A DNA stretch of 64,000 bases from JANTGF01 sp963750735. Its GTDB lineage: Bacteria > Bacteroidota > Bacteroidia > Bacteroidales > VadinHA17. Below are positions 27,176 to 36,961 of this stretch, piece after piece. The stretch is taken from positions 248,001 to 312,000 of the forward strand of contig CAVVRY010000006.1 in NCBI GenBank assembly GCA_963750735.1. Direction: 5' to 3'. Positions within the stretch are counted from its first letter, which is position 1. Every line of letters begins with the position of its first letter. A program made the translations under genes and the position numbers. A model generated the notes under the pieces. It saw only the letters and a program-made list of their open reading frames with translations. It made no database searches and was not told the DNA's origin.

Positions 27176-29653
27176 ATGAAAGGAAAGAATAAATCAATGC
27201 TTGGAAATTTTATTATTGCTGCATCAATGGAAGAGGACGGAGAATTTATTCCTTTGATTTCTGATGAGGATGAGACAAATGTTAAAAATGTTGAGATTCC
27301 TGATGATCTTCCAATTTTACCTTTAAAAAATACAGTGCTGTTCCCTGGGGTTGTAATCCCGATTACAGTGGGTCGTAATAAATCTTTAACATTGGTAAAA
27401 GAAGTATATGCCGGAGATAAATTGTTAGGCGCACTCTCACAGAAGGATCCAGAGATCGATGAGCCGAAACAGGATGATTTGAATGGAGTTGGAACTGTTG
27501 CCCAAATTATTAAAATCCTTGAAATGCCTGACGGGAGTACTTCTGTAATAATCCAGGGCAAAAAGAGATTTGAGTTGGAAGAAATAACTCATAACAACCC
27601 TTATTTTAAAGCGAAAGTTAATCCACTTGAAGATTCCCGCCCAGGAAAAAAAGATAAGGAGTTTATCGCATTGATCCACTCCCTAAAAGATCTTTCCTTA
27701 AAAATTATAAAACTCTCATCAAATATTCCTCAGGAGGCTTCATTTGCCGTTAAAAATATTGAAAGCTCAGAATTCTTAATTAACTTCATTTGTGCAAATT
27801 CAGATGTTGAAATTTCTGAAAAGCAAAAACTTCTTGAAATATCCGATTTGAAAATAAGAAGTACTCGTTTGCTTGAACTTCTTTCCAAGGAGGTTCAAAT
27901 GCTGGAACTGAAAGAAGATATTCAAACCAAAGTAAAATTGGAGCTTGATAGGCAGCAACGTGAGTATATGCTTCATCAACAAATGAAAACAATCCAGGAT
28001 GAGCTTGGTGGTAACCCTGTTGATCAGGAAATTGAGGAGATAAAAAAGAAGGCTGAGGGTAAGAAATGGATTGAGCAGGTAAAAAGTGTCTTTGAAAAAG
28101 AGCTTGAAAAACTGCAAAGAATGAATCCTGCTGTGGCAGAATACTCTGTTCAGATGAATTATCTCCAGGTGCTATTGGATTTGCCATGGAATGAATTCTC
28201 AAAGGACAATTTTGACTTGAAAAGGGCTGAAAGAGTATTGAACAGAGACCATTATGGCCTTGAAAAAGTTAAGGAGAGGATTCTTGAGCATCTGGCAGTG
28301 TTGAAATTAAAGGGTGATATGAAATCACCCATTCTTTGTTTGTATGGCCCCCCGGGCGTGGGTAAAACCTCTCTGGGTAAATCAGTAGCAAAAGCCCTGG
28401 GTCGATCTTATGTTAGGGTTTCATTGGGAGGAATGCACGATGAAGCTGAAATTAGAGGACATAGAAAAACCTATATTGGAGCTATGCCCGGAAGAATTAT
28501 ACAGAATATTAAAAAAGCAAAATTCTCAAACCCTGTATTTATACTCGATGAAATAGACAAAGTAGGCAATGATTTTAGAGGGGATCCTTCCTCGGCGCTC
28601 CTTGAAGTGCTTGATCCTGAGCAAAATAGTGCTTTCCACGACAATTATCTTGAGGTTGAATATGATCTTTCGAATGTATTATTTATCGCCACAGCAAATA
28701 CTGTGAATACTATTAGCCCGGCTCTGCGGGATAGGATGGAAATGATTGATATTAGTGGATACATTGTTGAAGAAAAGGTTGAAATTGGCAAAAGACATTT
28801 AATCCCTAAACAAATGGAGTACCATGGTCTTAAAAAGAGCGACCTGGTATTTAACAAGAAGGTTATTGAGCGAATTGTTGAGGATTATACCCGAGAATCA
28901 GGAGTAAGGGAGCTCGATAAGAAAATTGCAAAAGTGATGAGATCAACAGCCAAAAAAATTGCATTTGGAACAAAATTTAGTACCAAACTGACTGTTGAGG
29001 ATATTCATGAAATTCTTGGGGCTCCAGATTATTTGAAGGATGTATATGCAGGCAATGAATTTGCCGGTGTAGTAACCGGATTGGCATGGACACCAGTAGG
29101 AGGGCAGATATTAATGGTGGAAACCAGTCTTACAGTAGGAAAAGGTAGGTTAACTCTTACAGGTAACCTGGGCGATGTTATGAAGGAATCTGCTGTAATT
29201 GCACTTGAATTTTTAAAAGCGCATTCAGATTTGTTAAATATTGAATCTGAGCTATTTGATCAATGGAATATACATATTCATGTTCCTGAGGGTGCAATTC
29301 CAAAAGATGGTCCATCAGCAGGTATTGCCATGATAAATTCCATTGCATCAGCATTTACACAGCGAAAAGTCCGGAAACTTCTGGCTATGACAGGAGAAAT
29401 AACTCTTAGAGGAAAAATATTACCAGTGGGGGGAATTAAAGAAAAAATCCTTGCTGCAAAGAGAGCCAATATTAGGGAAATTATTTTGTCTTCCGAGAAT
29501 AAAAAAGACATAGATGAAATAAAGGAGCTTTACATTAAAGGACTTAAGTTTCACTTTGTGGATGAAATTATGGAGGCTTTGAATGTAGCTTTACTGAATG
29601 AAAAAGTTAACAATCCTAAACCTATTGCTCTGCAAGAACCATCGAAGAAATAA
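27176..29653 (+). CDS. lon: ATP-dependent protease Lon
   Basis: Hexameric AAA+ serine protease that removes misfolded and regulatory proteins. The N-terminal LON substrate domain covers about residues 45-240 (LPILPLKNTVLFPGVVIPI). Walker A is GPPGVGKTS at about 390-398, with Walker B FILDEIDK downstream. The protease domain has the catalytic Ser in DGPSAGIAM (about 711) and the Lys in GGIKEKILAAKRA (about 753). Length 825 is normal. The 246 bases between the rpmE2 terminator and the ATG hold no gene; AGGAG lies 9 bases before the start. Confidence 0.97.
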   Translation: MKGKNKSMLGNFIIAASMEEDGEFIPLISDEDETNVKNVEIPDDLPILPLKNTVLFPGVVIPITVGRNKSLTLVKEVYAGDKLLGALSQKDPEIDEPKQDDLNGVGTVAQIIKILEMPDGSTSVIIQGKKRFELEEITHNNPYFKAKVNPLEDSRPGKKDKEFIALIHSLKDLSLKIIKLSSNIPQEASFAVKNIESSEFLINFICANSDVEISEKQKLLEISDLKIRSTRLLELLSKEVQMLELKEDIQTKVKLELDRQQREYMLHQQMKTIQDELGGNPVDQEIEEIKKKAEGKKWIEQVKSVFEKELEKLQRMNPAVAEYSVQMNYLQVLLDLPWNEFSKDNFDLKRAERVLNRDHYGLEKVKERILEHLAVLKLKGDMKSPILCLYGPPGVGKTSLGKSVAKALGRSYVRVSLGGMHDEAEIRGHRKTYIGAMPGRIIQNIKKAKFSNPVFILDEIDKVGNDFRGDPSSALLEVLDPEQNSAFHDNYLEVEYDLSNVLFIATANTVNTISPALRDRMEMIDISGYIVEEKVEIGKRHLIPKQMEYHGLKKSDLVFNKKVIERIVEDYTRESGVRELDKKIAKVMRSTAKKIAFGTKFSTKLTVEDIHEILGAPDYLKDVYAGNEFAGVVTGLAWTPVGGQILMVETSLTVGKGRLTLTGNLGDVMKESAVIALEFLKAHSDLLNIESELFDQWNIHIHVPEGAIPKDGPSAGIAMINSIASAFTQRKVRKLLAMTGEITLRGKILPVGGIKEKILAAKRANIREIILSSENKKDIDEIKELYIKGLKFHFVDEIMEALNVALLNEKVNNPKPIALQEPSKK

Positions 29654-29670
29654 TTTGTATTTTTAGATTA

Positions 29671-29704
29671 TTGATCTTATTCGACTTAAAAAATCTTACT
29701 TTTG
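29671..29704 (+). promoter_or_regulatory. Candidate promoter of coaD
   Basis: TTG at 29671-29673 and TACTTTTG at 29697-29704, 23 bases apart, match the phylum consensus; transcription would start near 29711, 59 bases before the GTG start. Confidence 0.5.
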
Positions 29705-29769
29705 CTATACCGAAAAGACTAAGGTGATACTTCCTTAGTTTCTTGTTGAAATAATATAAATTCTTTAAG

Positions 29770-30267
29770 GTGAAAAAAATTGCAATATTTCCAGGTTCAT
29801 TTGATCCATTTCATATTGGACATGAAACCATAGTTAGAAGAGCATTGAGCCTTTTTGATGAAATAGTCATTGCCATAGGTATCAATACTAACAAAAGGGA
29901 ATACTTCCCAATTGATGTTAGATTATCCTGGATAAAGGAAGTTTTTAATGACGAACCAAGGATAAAAGTTGATAGCTATGATGGCCTGACTGTGGATTTT
30001 TGTAAGTCAGTAAATGCCAGATTTATACTCCGTGGATTGAGGACTGCTGCTGATTTTGAGTATGAAAGAGCTATTGCCCAGGTCAATAAATCAATGGAAA
30101 CTGATATTGAGTCAGTTTTCATTCTTACGACACCAGAATATACTCCGGTTAATTCTTCCATTGTAAGGGATATCCTCAGGCACGGAGGTGATGCAAAAAA
30201 GTTTCTTGCTGGACACGATGAGCTAAAGGATAGAATCATAAAATATATAATTGAGGATGCGAAATAG
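29770..30267 (+). CDS. coaD: Phosphopantetheine adenylyltransferase
   Basis: Adenylates 4'-phosphopantetheine to dephospho-CoA, the penultimate step of CoA synthesis. The nucleotidyltransferase motif is GSFDPFHIGH (9-18; His15 and His18), with the second signature VNSSIVRDI near residue 137. Length 165. The start is GTG at 29770; there is no earlier in-frame start. The next gene begins at ATG 30257, inside the last codons, so the two are translationally coupled. Confidence 0.94.
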   Translation: MKKIAIFPGSFDPFHIGHETIVRRALSLFDEIVIAIGINTNKREYFPIDVRLSWIKEVFNDEPRIKVDSYDGLTVDFCKSVNARFILRGLRTAADFEYERAIAQVNKSMETDIESVFILTTPEYTPVNSSIVRDILRHGGDAKKFLAGHDELKDRIIKYIIEDAK

Positions 30268-31665
30268 ATTTTGGTATCTTTTATTTTTCATTTTATTAGT
30301 AGTTCTGACCACCGATAGTTATTCAAGTACCATTCTTAAAGGCAAGGCACCTTCTTACAGTTGGTGAAACTTTTCATTTTTATACTTATCCCGACTTTAT
30401 AACCAATCGACCGAAAGAAATTGGGTCATGCGCTGTAAATGAGCAGGGTGAATTTTAGTTTTGAATTTAACACTAATTCTACTCTTCGGGTTTACATCGA
30501 ACTGGGTAGAGTAGTAGGTTATATTTACGCTGAACCTGAGAAAGTATATGAACTGATACTCCCTTCCCTGCAGGCTAAAACAATGAATGACAAACTCAAT
30601 CCGTATTTTCAACCTCAATTAATTCAACTGGGAATTGCAAATCTTGCCTTGGATGATTTAAATGTATTAATTCAAAAATTTGATCATATTTTTAATCCAT
30701 TCATGAATGAATTTGCCTTGCAAAAATACCTGAAACAGGATAAGGAAGCAGATCGATTCAGGTTTGTTATTGATAGCCTCTTTTCAGGGTATAATCAGGA
30801 ATATTTTCAGCAATATATGATATATAGACTAAGTCTTCTGGATTATATTAAACATTCAGGAGAAAAGCAATTTGATTTTTATTCAAAGTTTCCGGGAACA
30901 ATAGTAGAGTATGATAATCCTGGTTTTGTTGATTTGTTTAATAGGGTATTTGCCCGTTTTCTATATCATTATAGCAAAACAACGGAAGGGTCTAAGGTGA
31001 ACGGGTTAATATATAGATCTCCGGGGTATTCACAAATTCAAAAAATAGTAAAAAATGGGGGCTTGTTTAAAAATGACAGCCTGATTGAGTTAGTTATCCT
31101 AAAGGGTATATATGATGAGTTGTTTGAAAGTGATTATCCAGAAGTAAATTTGCTAATCATTTTGGATAGTATCAAAAAGGAATCAGATATAGAGAAAAAT
31201 CGGGTTATAGTTGAAAATATCGTATGGAAGGCAACCCGTTTAGAGGTAGGAAGTAAGGCCCCTGGATTTAAGCTTTATAATCAAGAAAATATCCTTACTA
31301 GTCTGGAAGATTTTAAAGGCAGGTATGTTTATTTGAATTTTGTTTCCTTTCAAAGTTATGCCTGTCAGGTTCAATTGCCCATCCTCAGTGAACTGGAAAG
31401 TGATTTCAAAGATAGCCTGATTGTGGTTTCAATAAGTATTGATGAATCTTTTCAGGAAATGAAAAATCAGGTAATAAATAAAAGCTATTCGTGGCCTTTT
31501 TTACACCTTGGAGACGATCCAGTGCTACTTAATGAGTATGATATAAGAGCATATCCCACATTTTTTCTACTAAATAAAGATGGAGAATTTATAGGGTCAC
31601 CTGCACCATCACCTATGGATAATTTCAAGGATTATTTTACTAAAGTACTATTGAATCGAAACTAG
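30257..31665 (+). CDS. TlpA-like thioredoxin-fold envelope protein, frame broken twice
   Basis: Exported protein with an N-terminal immunoglobulin-like part and a C-terminal thioredoxin-fold domain. The signal peptide starts at ATG 30257 (MRNRFWYLLFFILLVV). The frame shifts by one extra A at 30359 (restoring APSYVGETFHFYTY) and one extra T at 30453-30456 (restoring GEFSFEFNTNSTLR). The corrected protein has about 468 residues. The uninterrupted downstream frame would begin at 30439, but a start there would lack the export signal. In the thioredoxin domain the CxxC motif is degraded: FQSYACQVQLP keeps only the second Cys, with Ser at the nucleophile place. It may therefore bind rather than reduce disulfides. 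Confidence 0.75.
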
Positions 31666-32282
31666 AAAGGAAGTAAATTCTTTTCTTTTAACACATCAAT
31701 TATAGATAGGTAGGTGTTTCCAAGTATCATTGGAAGGTCCTCAGCATCATACCATACAGCCTCAGTTATACCTTCTTCAATCTGAGGCAAAGGTTGATCA
31801 TTTGAAGAGGTTTCCATCTCAAACCATTGTGTTTTCTTCAATATGGGAGTTGTACCTTCAAGGTATATATGGTGTGTTTCAATGATGGAAGATTTAATCT
31901 GTAACTTGTTAATGCCTGTTTCTTCAGTTGCTTCCCTTATGGCTGCTATTTCTGATTCTTCTCCATCCTCAATCCTTCCTTTTGGTAAATCCCACTTTCC
32001 TTTTCTTTTAATGACCAGCACCTTCCCCTCACTATTAAATATTAGTCCACCTGCAGCATCAATATTTGTGAAAATCTGCTGAAATTCATTTAAAAGTTGT
32101 TCAATATTATGATGAAATATATAAAGTTTTTTAATCTTTGTGATGACGGTAAATAGCTTCAGCAAATCTGATAACTCTTTTAAGTCATAAAACTTATAAA
32201 ATAAGCCATAGTTGTTAAAAAAGTGAGTTGAGAAATCTTTGGTAAGATATATCACTCTATCTTGAAAAAATACTTTATACAT
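31662..32282 (-). CDS. Nudix hydrolase with N-terminal extension
   Basis: Hydrolase of nucleoside diphosphates linked to another group. The Nudix box is complete, GRIEDGEESEIAAIREATEETGI (about residues 102-124), preceded by KWDLPKG. About 70 residues before the Nudix fold (Tyr- and Phe-rich, with HHNIEQLLNEFQQIF) have no family I know. Length 206. It ends 4 bases inside the end of the TlpA-like gene and starts only 6 bases from the pyrE ATG on the other strand. Substrate unknown. Confidence 0.8.
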   Translation of the reverse strand: MYKVFFQDRVIYLTKDFSTHFFNNYGLFYKFYDLKELSDLLKLFTVITKIKKLYIFHHNIEQLLNEFQQIFTNIDAAGGLIFNSEGKVLVIKRKGKWDLPKGRIEDGEESEIAAIREATEETGINKLQIKSSIIETHHIYLEGTTPILKKTQWFEMETSSNDQPLPQIEEGITEAVWYDAEDLPMILGNTYLSIIDVLKEKNLLPF

Positions 32283-32288
32283 TTTATT

Positions 32289-32921
32289 ATGAAAGAAAAT
32301 GCAATTAAAACAGCTAATTTACTATTACAAATTAAATCAATTAAATTAAGTCCTGCAAACCCATTTACCTGGGCTTCTGGTTGGAAGTCACCAATTTACT
32401 GTGATAATAGGAAAACTTTGTCATATCCAAAGGTAAGAAGTTTTATTAAGGATGCATTTGTTAACATTATAAAGAATAAATATCCTGATGTTGAGGTTAT
32501 AGCGGGTGTAGCTACTGGAGCTATTGCCATTGGTGCCCTGGTTGCTGACCAGCTTGGCTTACCATTTGTTTATGTGCGATCAAAGCCAAAGGGTCATGGA
32601 ATGGGGAACCAGGTTGAGGGATTTATTAAGGAAGGGCAGAAGGTTGTTGTTGTTGAAGATCTTATTTCAACAGGTAATAGCAGTTTAAGTGCTGTTGATG
32701 CATTGAGAGAGCTAGGAACGGATGTGCTAGGTATGGTTGCAATTTTTACCTACCAGTTTCCGCTGGCTGAAGAGAATTTTAAGAAGTCAGCTTGTGAGCT
32801 AATAACATTAAGTGATTATTCTTCTTTGATTGATTTGGCAATAAAAAATGATGTTGTATCTGCAGAGCAAGTTGACACATTGAAAAGTTGGAGAAAGGAT
32901 CCTGCCATCTGGGGGGTATGA
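32289..32921 (+). CDS. pyrE: Orotate phosphoribosyltransferase
   Basis: Joins orotate and PRPP to OMP in pyrimidine synthesis. The PRPP-binding motif is VVVVEDLISTGNSS, with GVATGAIAIGALVA and the flexible loop SKPKGHGMGN upstream. I start it at ATG 32289 (MKENAIKTANLLL, 210 residues); a TTG at 32262 would add nine unusual residues and overlap the Nudix gene. The SRPBCC gene follows after 25 bases. Confidence 0.94.
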   Translation: MKENAIKTANLLLQIKSIKLSPANPFTWASGWKSPIYCDNRKTLSYPKVRSFIKDAFVNIIKNKYPDVEVIAGVATGAIAIGALVADQLGLPFVYVRSKPKGHGMGNQVEGFIKEGQKVVVVEDLISTGNSSLSAVDALRELGTDVLGMVAIFTYQFPLAEENFKKSACELITLSDYSSLIDLAIKNDVVSAEQVDTLKSWRKDPAIWGV

Positions 32922-32946
32922 ATTTCATCAAAGCTAAAAGTATAAT

Positions 32947-33363
32947 ATGGAAAAATTTGAAAGCAGGGTAGGAAAACTTCAATCATCCAAAGAAAAGGCA
33001 TTTAATTTTCTTTCTGATTTTAATAATTTCAAACAGTTCATTCCTGCAGATAAGATTGGAAACTGGAAATCAGATAGTGATTCATGTTCATTTGATATTG
33101 GCGGTATTGGAGAAGTTGGTCTTAAAATAGTTGAAAAGGAACCTTATGATTTGATCAAAATCACCGGAAATGGTATGGCAAGTGTGGAGTTTTATTTATG
33201 GATTCAACTGAAAGAGGTTGAAGAAAAAGACACGCGCGTTAAACTCACCATGAAAGCAGAGTTGAATCCTATGCTGAAAATGGTAGCTTCAAAACCTCTT
33301 AAAAACTTTCTTGAGCTTATGGTAAAATACATGGAAGATTTTTCTTTTGAAGATGAGGTTTAG
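32947..33363 (+). CDS. SRPBCC (START-like) domain protein
   Basis: Small soluble protein of 138 residues with the SRPBCC/polyketide cyclase-like helix-grip fold: the opening VGKLQSSKEKAFNFLSDFNNF, strand-rich centre, and a long C-terminal helix (LKNFLELMVKYMEDF). Such proteins bind hydrophobic ligands; the ligand is unknown. Downstream of pyrE, likely cotranscribed; its stop codon overlaps the stop of the convergent birA. Confidence 0.75.
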   Translation: MEKFESRVGKLQSSKEKAFNFLSDFNNFKQFIPADKIGNWKSDSDSCSFDIGGIGEVGLKIVEKEPYDLIKITGNGMASVEFYLWIQLKEVEEKDTRVKLTMKAELNPMLKMVASKPLKNFLELMVKYMEDFSFEDEV

Positions 33364-34106
33364 AGATATTCAATTTCTTTAAATCCATATGAGAGTTCTT
33401 CCCCAACAGTATTTTTAAGAATAATTTCACCTGTTTTTCTCACTTCAGTAATCTTTGCGTTTATTATACCTTCAGGTGTTTTATATCTCTTAATTTCATT
33501 TAATTGGTAAAGGTGATTAATATAGTTATAATCAATAATGGTGAAATTCTTAGCCATTAACGTAGTATAATGTTTCTCGACAAGACTGCATAGTAGATTT
33601 AAACATTCCTCAAGGTGATAAACCTGCCTTGTTTCCAGAGCCAATGAAGTTGGATTAGGTAAGCTCTCCGGAAACTTTGTTTGATTAATATTAATACCAA
33701 TGCCGGTGACAGAGTATTGGAACTTTTGTCCTATAAATGAGTTTTCAATAAGAATTCCTGCTATTTTGGCATTATTTACATAAATGTCATTTGGCCATTT
33801 TATTACAGCATTGTTTAAGTACAATTCAATAAAGTCTTTCACACTTAAGGCTATAATTTTTGATATATAAAACTGATCTACTGGCTCGAGAAATTCAGGT
33901 TTAAGCAGTACACTTAAGGTGAGATTTTTACCCCTGGAACTATACCACTTATTCCCTGCATTCCCTTTACCATCAGTCTGGTAATGAGCCAAAACAATGG
34001 TGCCCTCCTCCAGGTTTTGTTCACTGGACAAATTATTTATATAAACATTTGTTGAGCTGGTCTCTTTAAGAATAATGATTTTATTGCCTATAATATCTGT
34101 TTTCAT
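33360..34106 (-). CDS. birA: Biotin--[acetyl-CoA-carboxylase] ligase
   Basis: Attaches biotin to biotin carboxyl carrier proteins. Catalytic domain only, without a DNA-binding repressor domain. The motifs are ETSSTNVY, the ATP/biotin loop in degenerate form TDGKGNAGNKWYSS (GKGNAG for GRGRxG), VIKWPNDIYV and KIAGILIE; GIGININQ follows. Length 248 is typical. Minus strand, divergent from rsfS. Confidence 0.92.
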   Translation of the reverse strand: MKTDIIGNKIIILKETSSTNVYINNLSSEQNLEEGTIVLAHYQTDGKGNAGNKWYSSRGKNLTLSVLLKPEFLEPVDQFYISKIIALSVKDFIELYLNNAVIKWPNDIYVNNAKIAGILIENSFIGQKFQYSVTGIGININQTKFPESLPNPTSLALETRQVYHLEECLNLLCSLVEKHYTTLMAKNFTIIDYNYINHLYQLNEIKRYKTPEGIINAKITEVRKTGEIILKNTVGEELSYGFKEIEYL

Positions 34107-34214
34107 TTGTCGAAAAATTAATTTAGTCTAAAGTATAAATTAATGCTCTCAGGAACAAATGGCACTCTTATTGTTATTTATTTAAATCAGTGGAAATCAC
34201 GATGCAGCAAAATC

Positions 34215-34246
34215 TTGTTATAAGTGATTAAAATTCACTATTTTTG
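34215..34246 (+). promoter_or_regulatory. Candidate promoter of the rsfS-ftsH operon
   Basis: TTG at 34215-34217 and TATTTTTG at 34239-34246, 21 bases apart, fit the -33/-7 consensus. Transcription would begin near 34253, about 11 bases before the rsfS ATG. Confidence 0.55.
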
Positions 34247-34263
34247 TGTGATAAAATTTATAA

Positions 34264-34638
34264 ATGGTTTCTGAAAGCAAAAAACAAACTGAAAGTCTGG
34301 TAAAGTTAGTAATTGAGGGAATTCTCAAAAAGAAAGGAAAAAGAATAGTTACTTTAAATTTGTCAGAAATTGAAAACTCTATATGTTCATATTTTGTTAT
34401 ATGTCATGGTGATTCAACAACTCAGACATCAGCCATTGGAGAATCAGTTGCTGAAGTTGTTTTAGAGAATTCAGGAGAAAAACCATTGCACAAAGAGGGT
34501 TTTGAGAATGCAAACTGGATTCTCCTTGATTATGGAGATGTAATTATTCATGTATTTTTAGAATCATATCGTGATATGTATCGTCTGGAGGAGCTTTGGG
34601 CCGATGCAAAATCAGAGCTAATAAGTGAAGGAGAGTAG
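34264..34638 (+). CDS. rsfS: Ribosomal silencing factor
   Basis: RsfS (Iojap) binds L14 on the large subunit and blocks subunit joining when nutrients are scarce. Family features: YFVICHGDSTTQTSAIGESV, then HKEGFENANWILLDYGDVIIHVF, and the C-terminal YRLEELWADA. Length 124. First gene of a cluster rsfS-ftsH-DUF2007-cdsA-psd with gaps of 8-31 bases or overlaps. Confidence 0.95.
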   Translation: MVSESKKQTESLVKLVIEGILKKKGKRIVTLNLSEIENSICSYFVICHGDSTTQTSAIGESVAEVVLENSGEKPLHKEGFENANWILLDYGDVIIHVFLESYRDMYRLEELWADAKSELISEGE

Positions 34639-34661
34639 AAAAGAATAGACTAATTAGGATT

Positions 34662-36746
34662 ATGGAAGAAAAAAAGAAATTTAATATAAATCCATTGCAA
34701 GGAAATAAAGATGATAAAGGCGGTAAACCCAAATTTAACATCTACTGGGTATATGGAATATTGGCCGTCTCATTCATTCTTATCAATATTATTTTTTCTG
34801 GATCTGATACAAGCAAGATAGATTGGTTAAAGTTTGAAGTAATGGTGAAGGACCATGATGTTGAAAAAATTGTGGTTGTTAATAAAGAAGTAGCCCAGGT
34901 CTATCTTACTTCTGAAAGCTGGGAATCAGGAAAGTATGATGATATTAAATCAAAAGGAATTAACTCCTGGACCAATACTGGCCCTCAGTGTTATTTTAAT
35001 ATTGGGTCAATTGAATCATTTGAAGCAAAACTCCGTGAGGTTGAAAAAAAATATACCTATCAGGATGAGGAGAGGATAGGCCTATCCTTCGAGACCAAAA
35101 AGGATATTTTTGGTGAAATGCTAGGCTGGCTTCTTCCGCTTGTAATTCTAGTCGCTGTATGGTTATTCATTTTCAGAAGAATGGGTGGTGGCTCCGGGGG
35201 AGGAGTTGGTGGAAATATTTTCAATGTTGGCAAGTCTAAAGCAAAAGTGTTTGATAAAGATGCCACAACAGTTAAAGTAGACTTTAAGGACGTTGCAGGA
35301 CTGGAGGAAGCCAAGGTGGAGATCAAAGAAATAGTTGACTTCCTGAAAAATCCAAAGAAATATACCGATCTGGGTGGGAAAATTCCAAAAGGAGCTTTAT
35401 TGGTTGGCCCTCCAGGAACAGGTAAAACCCTATTGGCAAAGGCCGTTGCAGGGGAAGCAAATGTACCTTTCTTCAGTATGTCGGGATCTGATTTTGTCGA
35501 AATGTTTGTTGGTGTAGGCGCTTCAAGGGTGAGAGATTTATTTAAGCAAGCCAAAGAGAAAGCCCCATGTATAGTTTTCATTGATGAGATTGATGCTGTT
35601 GGTAGGGCAAGGGGAAGGAATCCAAATTTTGGTGCTAATGATGAAAGGGAGAATACATTGAATCAGTTACTTACTGAGATGGATGGATTTGCCAGCAATG
35701 CAGGTGTTATAATACTTGCTGCAACAAACCGAGCCGATGTTTTAGATCGTGCCTTACTTAGGGCTGGTCGATTTGACAGACAAATCCATGTTGAACTTCC
35801 TGATTTAAATGAGAGGAGAGAAATTTTTAAAGTACACCTACATCCAATTAAGGTTGAAAAAAGCTTAAATGTAGATTTTCTGGCGAAACAAACCCCTGGT
35901 TTTTCAGGTGCTGATATTGCCAATGTATGTAACGAAGCAGCCCTGGTTGCTGCAAGAAAAAATAAGAAGAAAGTTACCAAACAGGATTTTCTGGATGCGG
36001 TTGATAGGATAGTTGGTGGCCTTGAAAAGAAAAATAAAATTATTACACCTGAAGAAAAAAGAACAATTGCTTTTCATGAGGCAGGACATGCATCTGTTAG
36101 CTGGTTATTGGAGTATGCAAATCCGCTTGTGAAAGTTACTATTGTTCCCAGAGGAAAAGCTCTTGGTGCTGCCTGGTATCTTCCTGAAGAACGGCAGATA
36201 ACCACAACCGAGCAGCTTCTTGATGAAATGTGTTCTGCCCTTGGTGGAAGGGCATCTGAAGAAATATTCTTTAAGAAAATTTCAACAGGTGCTTTAAATG
36301 ACCTTGAAAAGGTAACAAAGCAGGCTTATGCCATGATCAGCTTTTTTGGGATGAGTAAGAAAGTAGGAAATTTAAGTTTCTATGATTCAACGGGTCAGGG
36401 TGAGTATAGCTTTAATAAACCCTATAGTGAAAAAACAGCTGAATTGATTGATTTAGAGGTAAAGGCTCTTGTTGACATTGAATTTGAAAGAGCAAAAGAT
36501 ATAATTCTAAAAAATAAGAAAAAACTTGGGGAAGTGGCAAATTTATTACTTGAGAAAGAAGTAATATTTAGTGAAGACCTTGAACGTATTTTTGGAAAAA
36601 GAATAAAAGATTCAAGGCTTGAAGAATTAAAGCCTGAGAATAACGCCAAAACTAAGTCCAAAAAAGTTGACGAGAAAGTGAAAGATGAAGAAATAGATCC
36701 TGGAAATTCAGAGGGCAACGAAAATTCAAAGTCAACCGAAGAGTAA
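34662..36746 (+). CDS. ftsH: ATP-dependent zinc metalloprotease FtsH
   Basis: Membrane-anchored AAA+ protease that degrades membrane and short-lived proteins. The first helix is near residues 28-45 and the second near 155-170, flanking a periplasmic domain of about 110 residues. Walker A GPPGTGKT lies near residue 249, Walker B FIDEIDAVG downstream, the second region of homology ATNRADVLD after it, and the zinc site HEAGH near 471. The C-terminal tail is charged (Lys, Glu, Asp). Length 694. Confidence 0.97.
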   Translation: MEEKKKFNINPLQGNKDDKGGKPKFNIYWVYGILAVSFILINIIFSGSDTSKIDWLKFEVMVKDHDVEKIVVVNKEVAQVYLTSESWESGKYDDIKSKGINSWTNTGPQCYFNIGSIESFEAKLREVEKKYTYQDEERIGLSFETKKDIFGEMLGWLLPLVILVAVWLFIFRRMGGGSGGGVGGNIFNVGKSKAKVFDKDATTVKVDFKDVAGLEEAKVEIKEIVDFLKNPKKYTDLGGKIPKGALLVGPPGTGKTLLAKAVAGEANVPFFSMSGSDFVEMFVGVGASRVRDLFKQAKEKAPCIVFIDEIDAVGRARGRNPNFGANDERENTLNQLLTEMDGFASNAGVIILAATNRADVLDRALLRAGRFDRQIHVELPDLNERREIFKVHLHPIKVEKSLNVDFLAKQTPGFSGADIANVCNEAALVAARKNKKKVTKQDFLDAVDRIVGGLEKKNKIITPEEKRTIAFHEAGHASVSWLLEYANPLVKVTIVPRGKALGAAWYLPEERQITTTEQLLDEMCSALGGRASEEIFFKKISTGALNDLEKVTKQAYAMISFFGMSKKVGNLSFYDSTGQGEYSFNKPYSEKTAELIDLEVKALVDIEFERAKDIILKNKKKLGEVANLLLEKEVIFSEDLERIFGKRIKDSRLEELKPENNAKTKSKKVDEKVKDEEIDPGNSEGNENSKSTEE

Positions 36747-36754
36747 ATTAATTT

Positions 36755-36961
36755 ATGGAAAAAAACTGGGTGTCAATTTTTTCAACAGACCAGCCATACC
36801 TTGCTGATATTGCGCGCCTTGTCCTTGATGAAAATAACATTTCTTCCATAATAATGAATAAAAAGGATTCATTTTATAAAATAGGTGAGGTGGACCTATA
36901 TGTGAATCGCGATCAGGCCCTGAGAGCTAAAAATCTAATTAAAAATTTAAGTAGTGAGTGA
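36755..36961 (+). CDS. DUF2007 family protein
   Basis: Small 68-residue protein of the DUF2007 (putative signal-transducing, PII-like fold) family: VSIFSTDQPYLADIARLVLDENNI, then a short beta part and LYVNRDQALRAKNLI at the end. No membrane segment. Its end overlaps the GTG of cdsA by 8 bases, so the two are translationally coupled. Function unknown. Confidence 0.8.
   Translation: MEKNWVSIFSTDQPYLADIARLVLDENNISSIIMNKKDSFYKIGEVDLYVNRDQALRAKNLIKNLSSE

Noticed and set aside
30439..31665. TlpA-like gene starting at 30439 as a complete gene
   Set aside because: The residues before this point, in two other frames from ATG 30257, give a signal peptide and the missing first domain; two single-base insertions explain the break.
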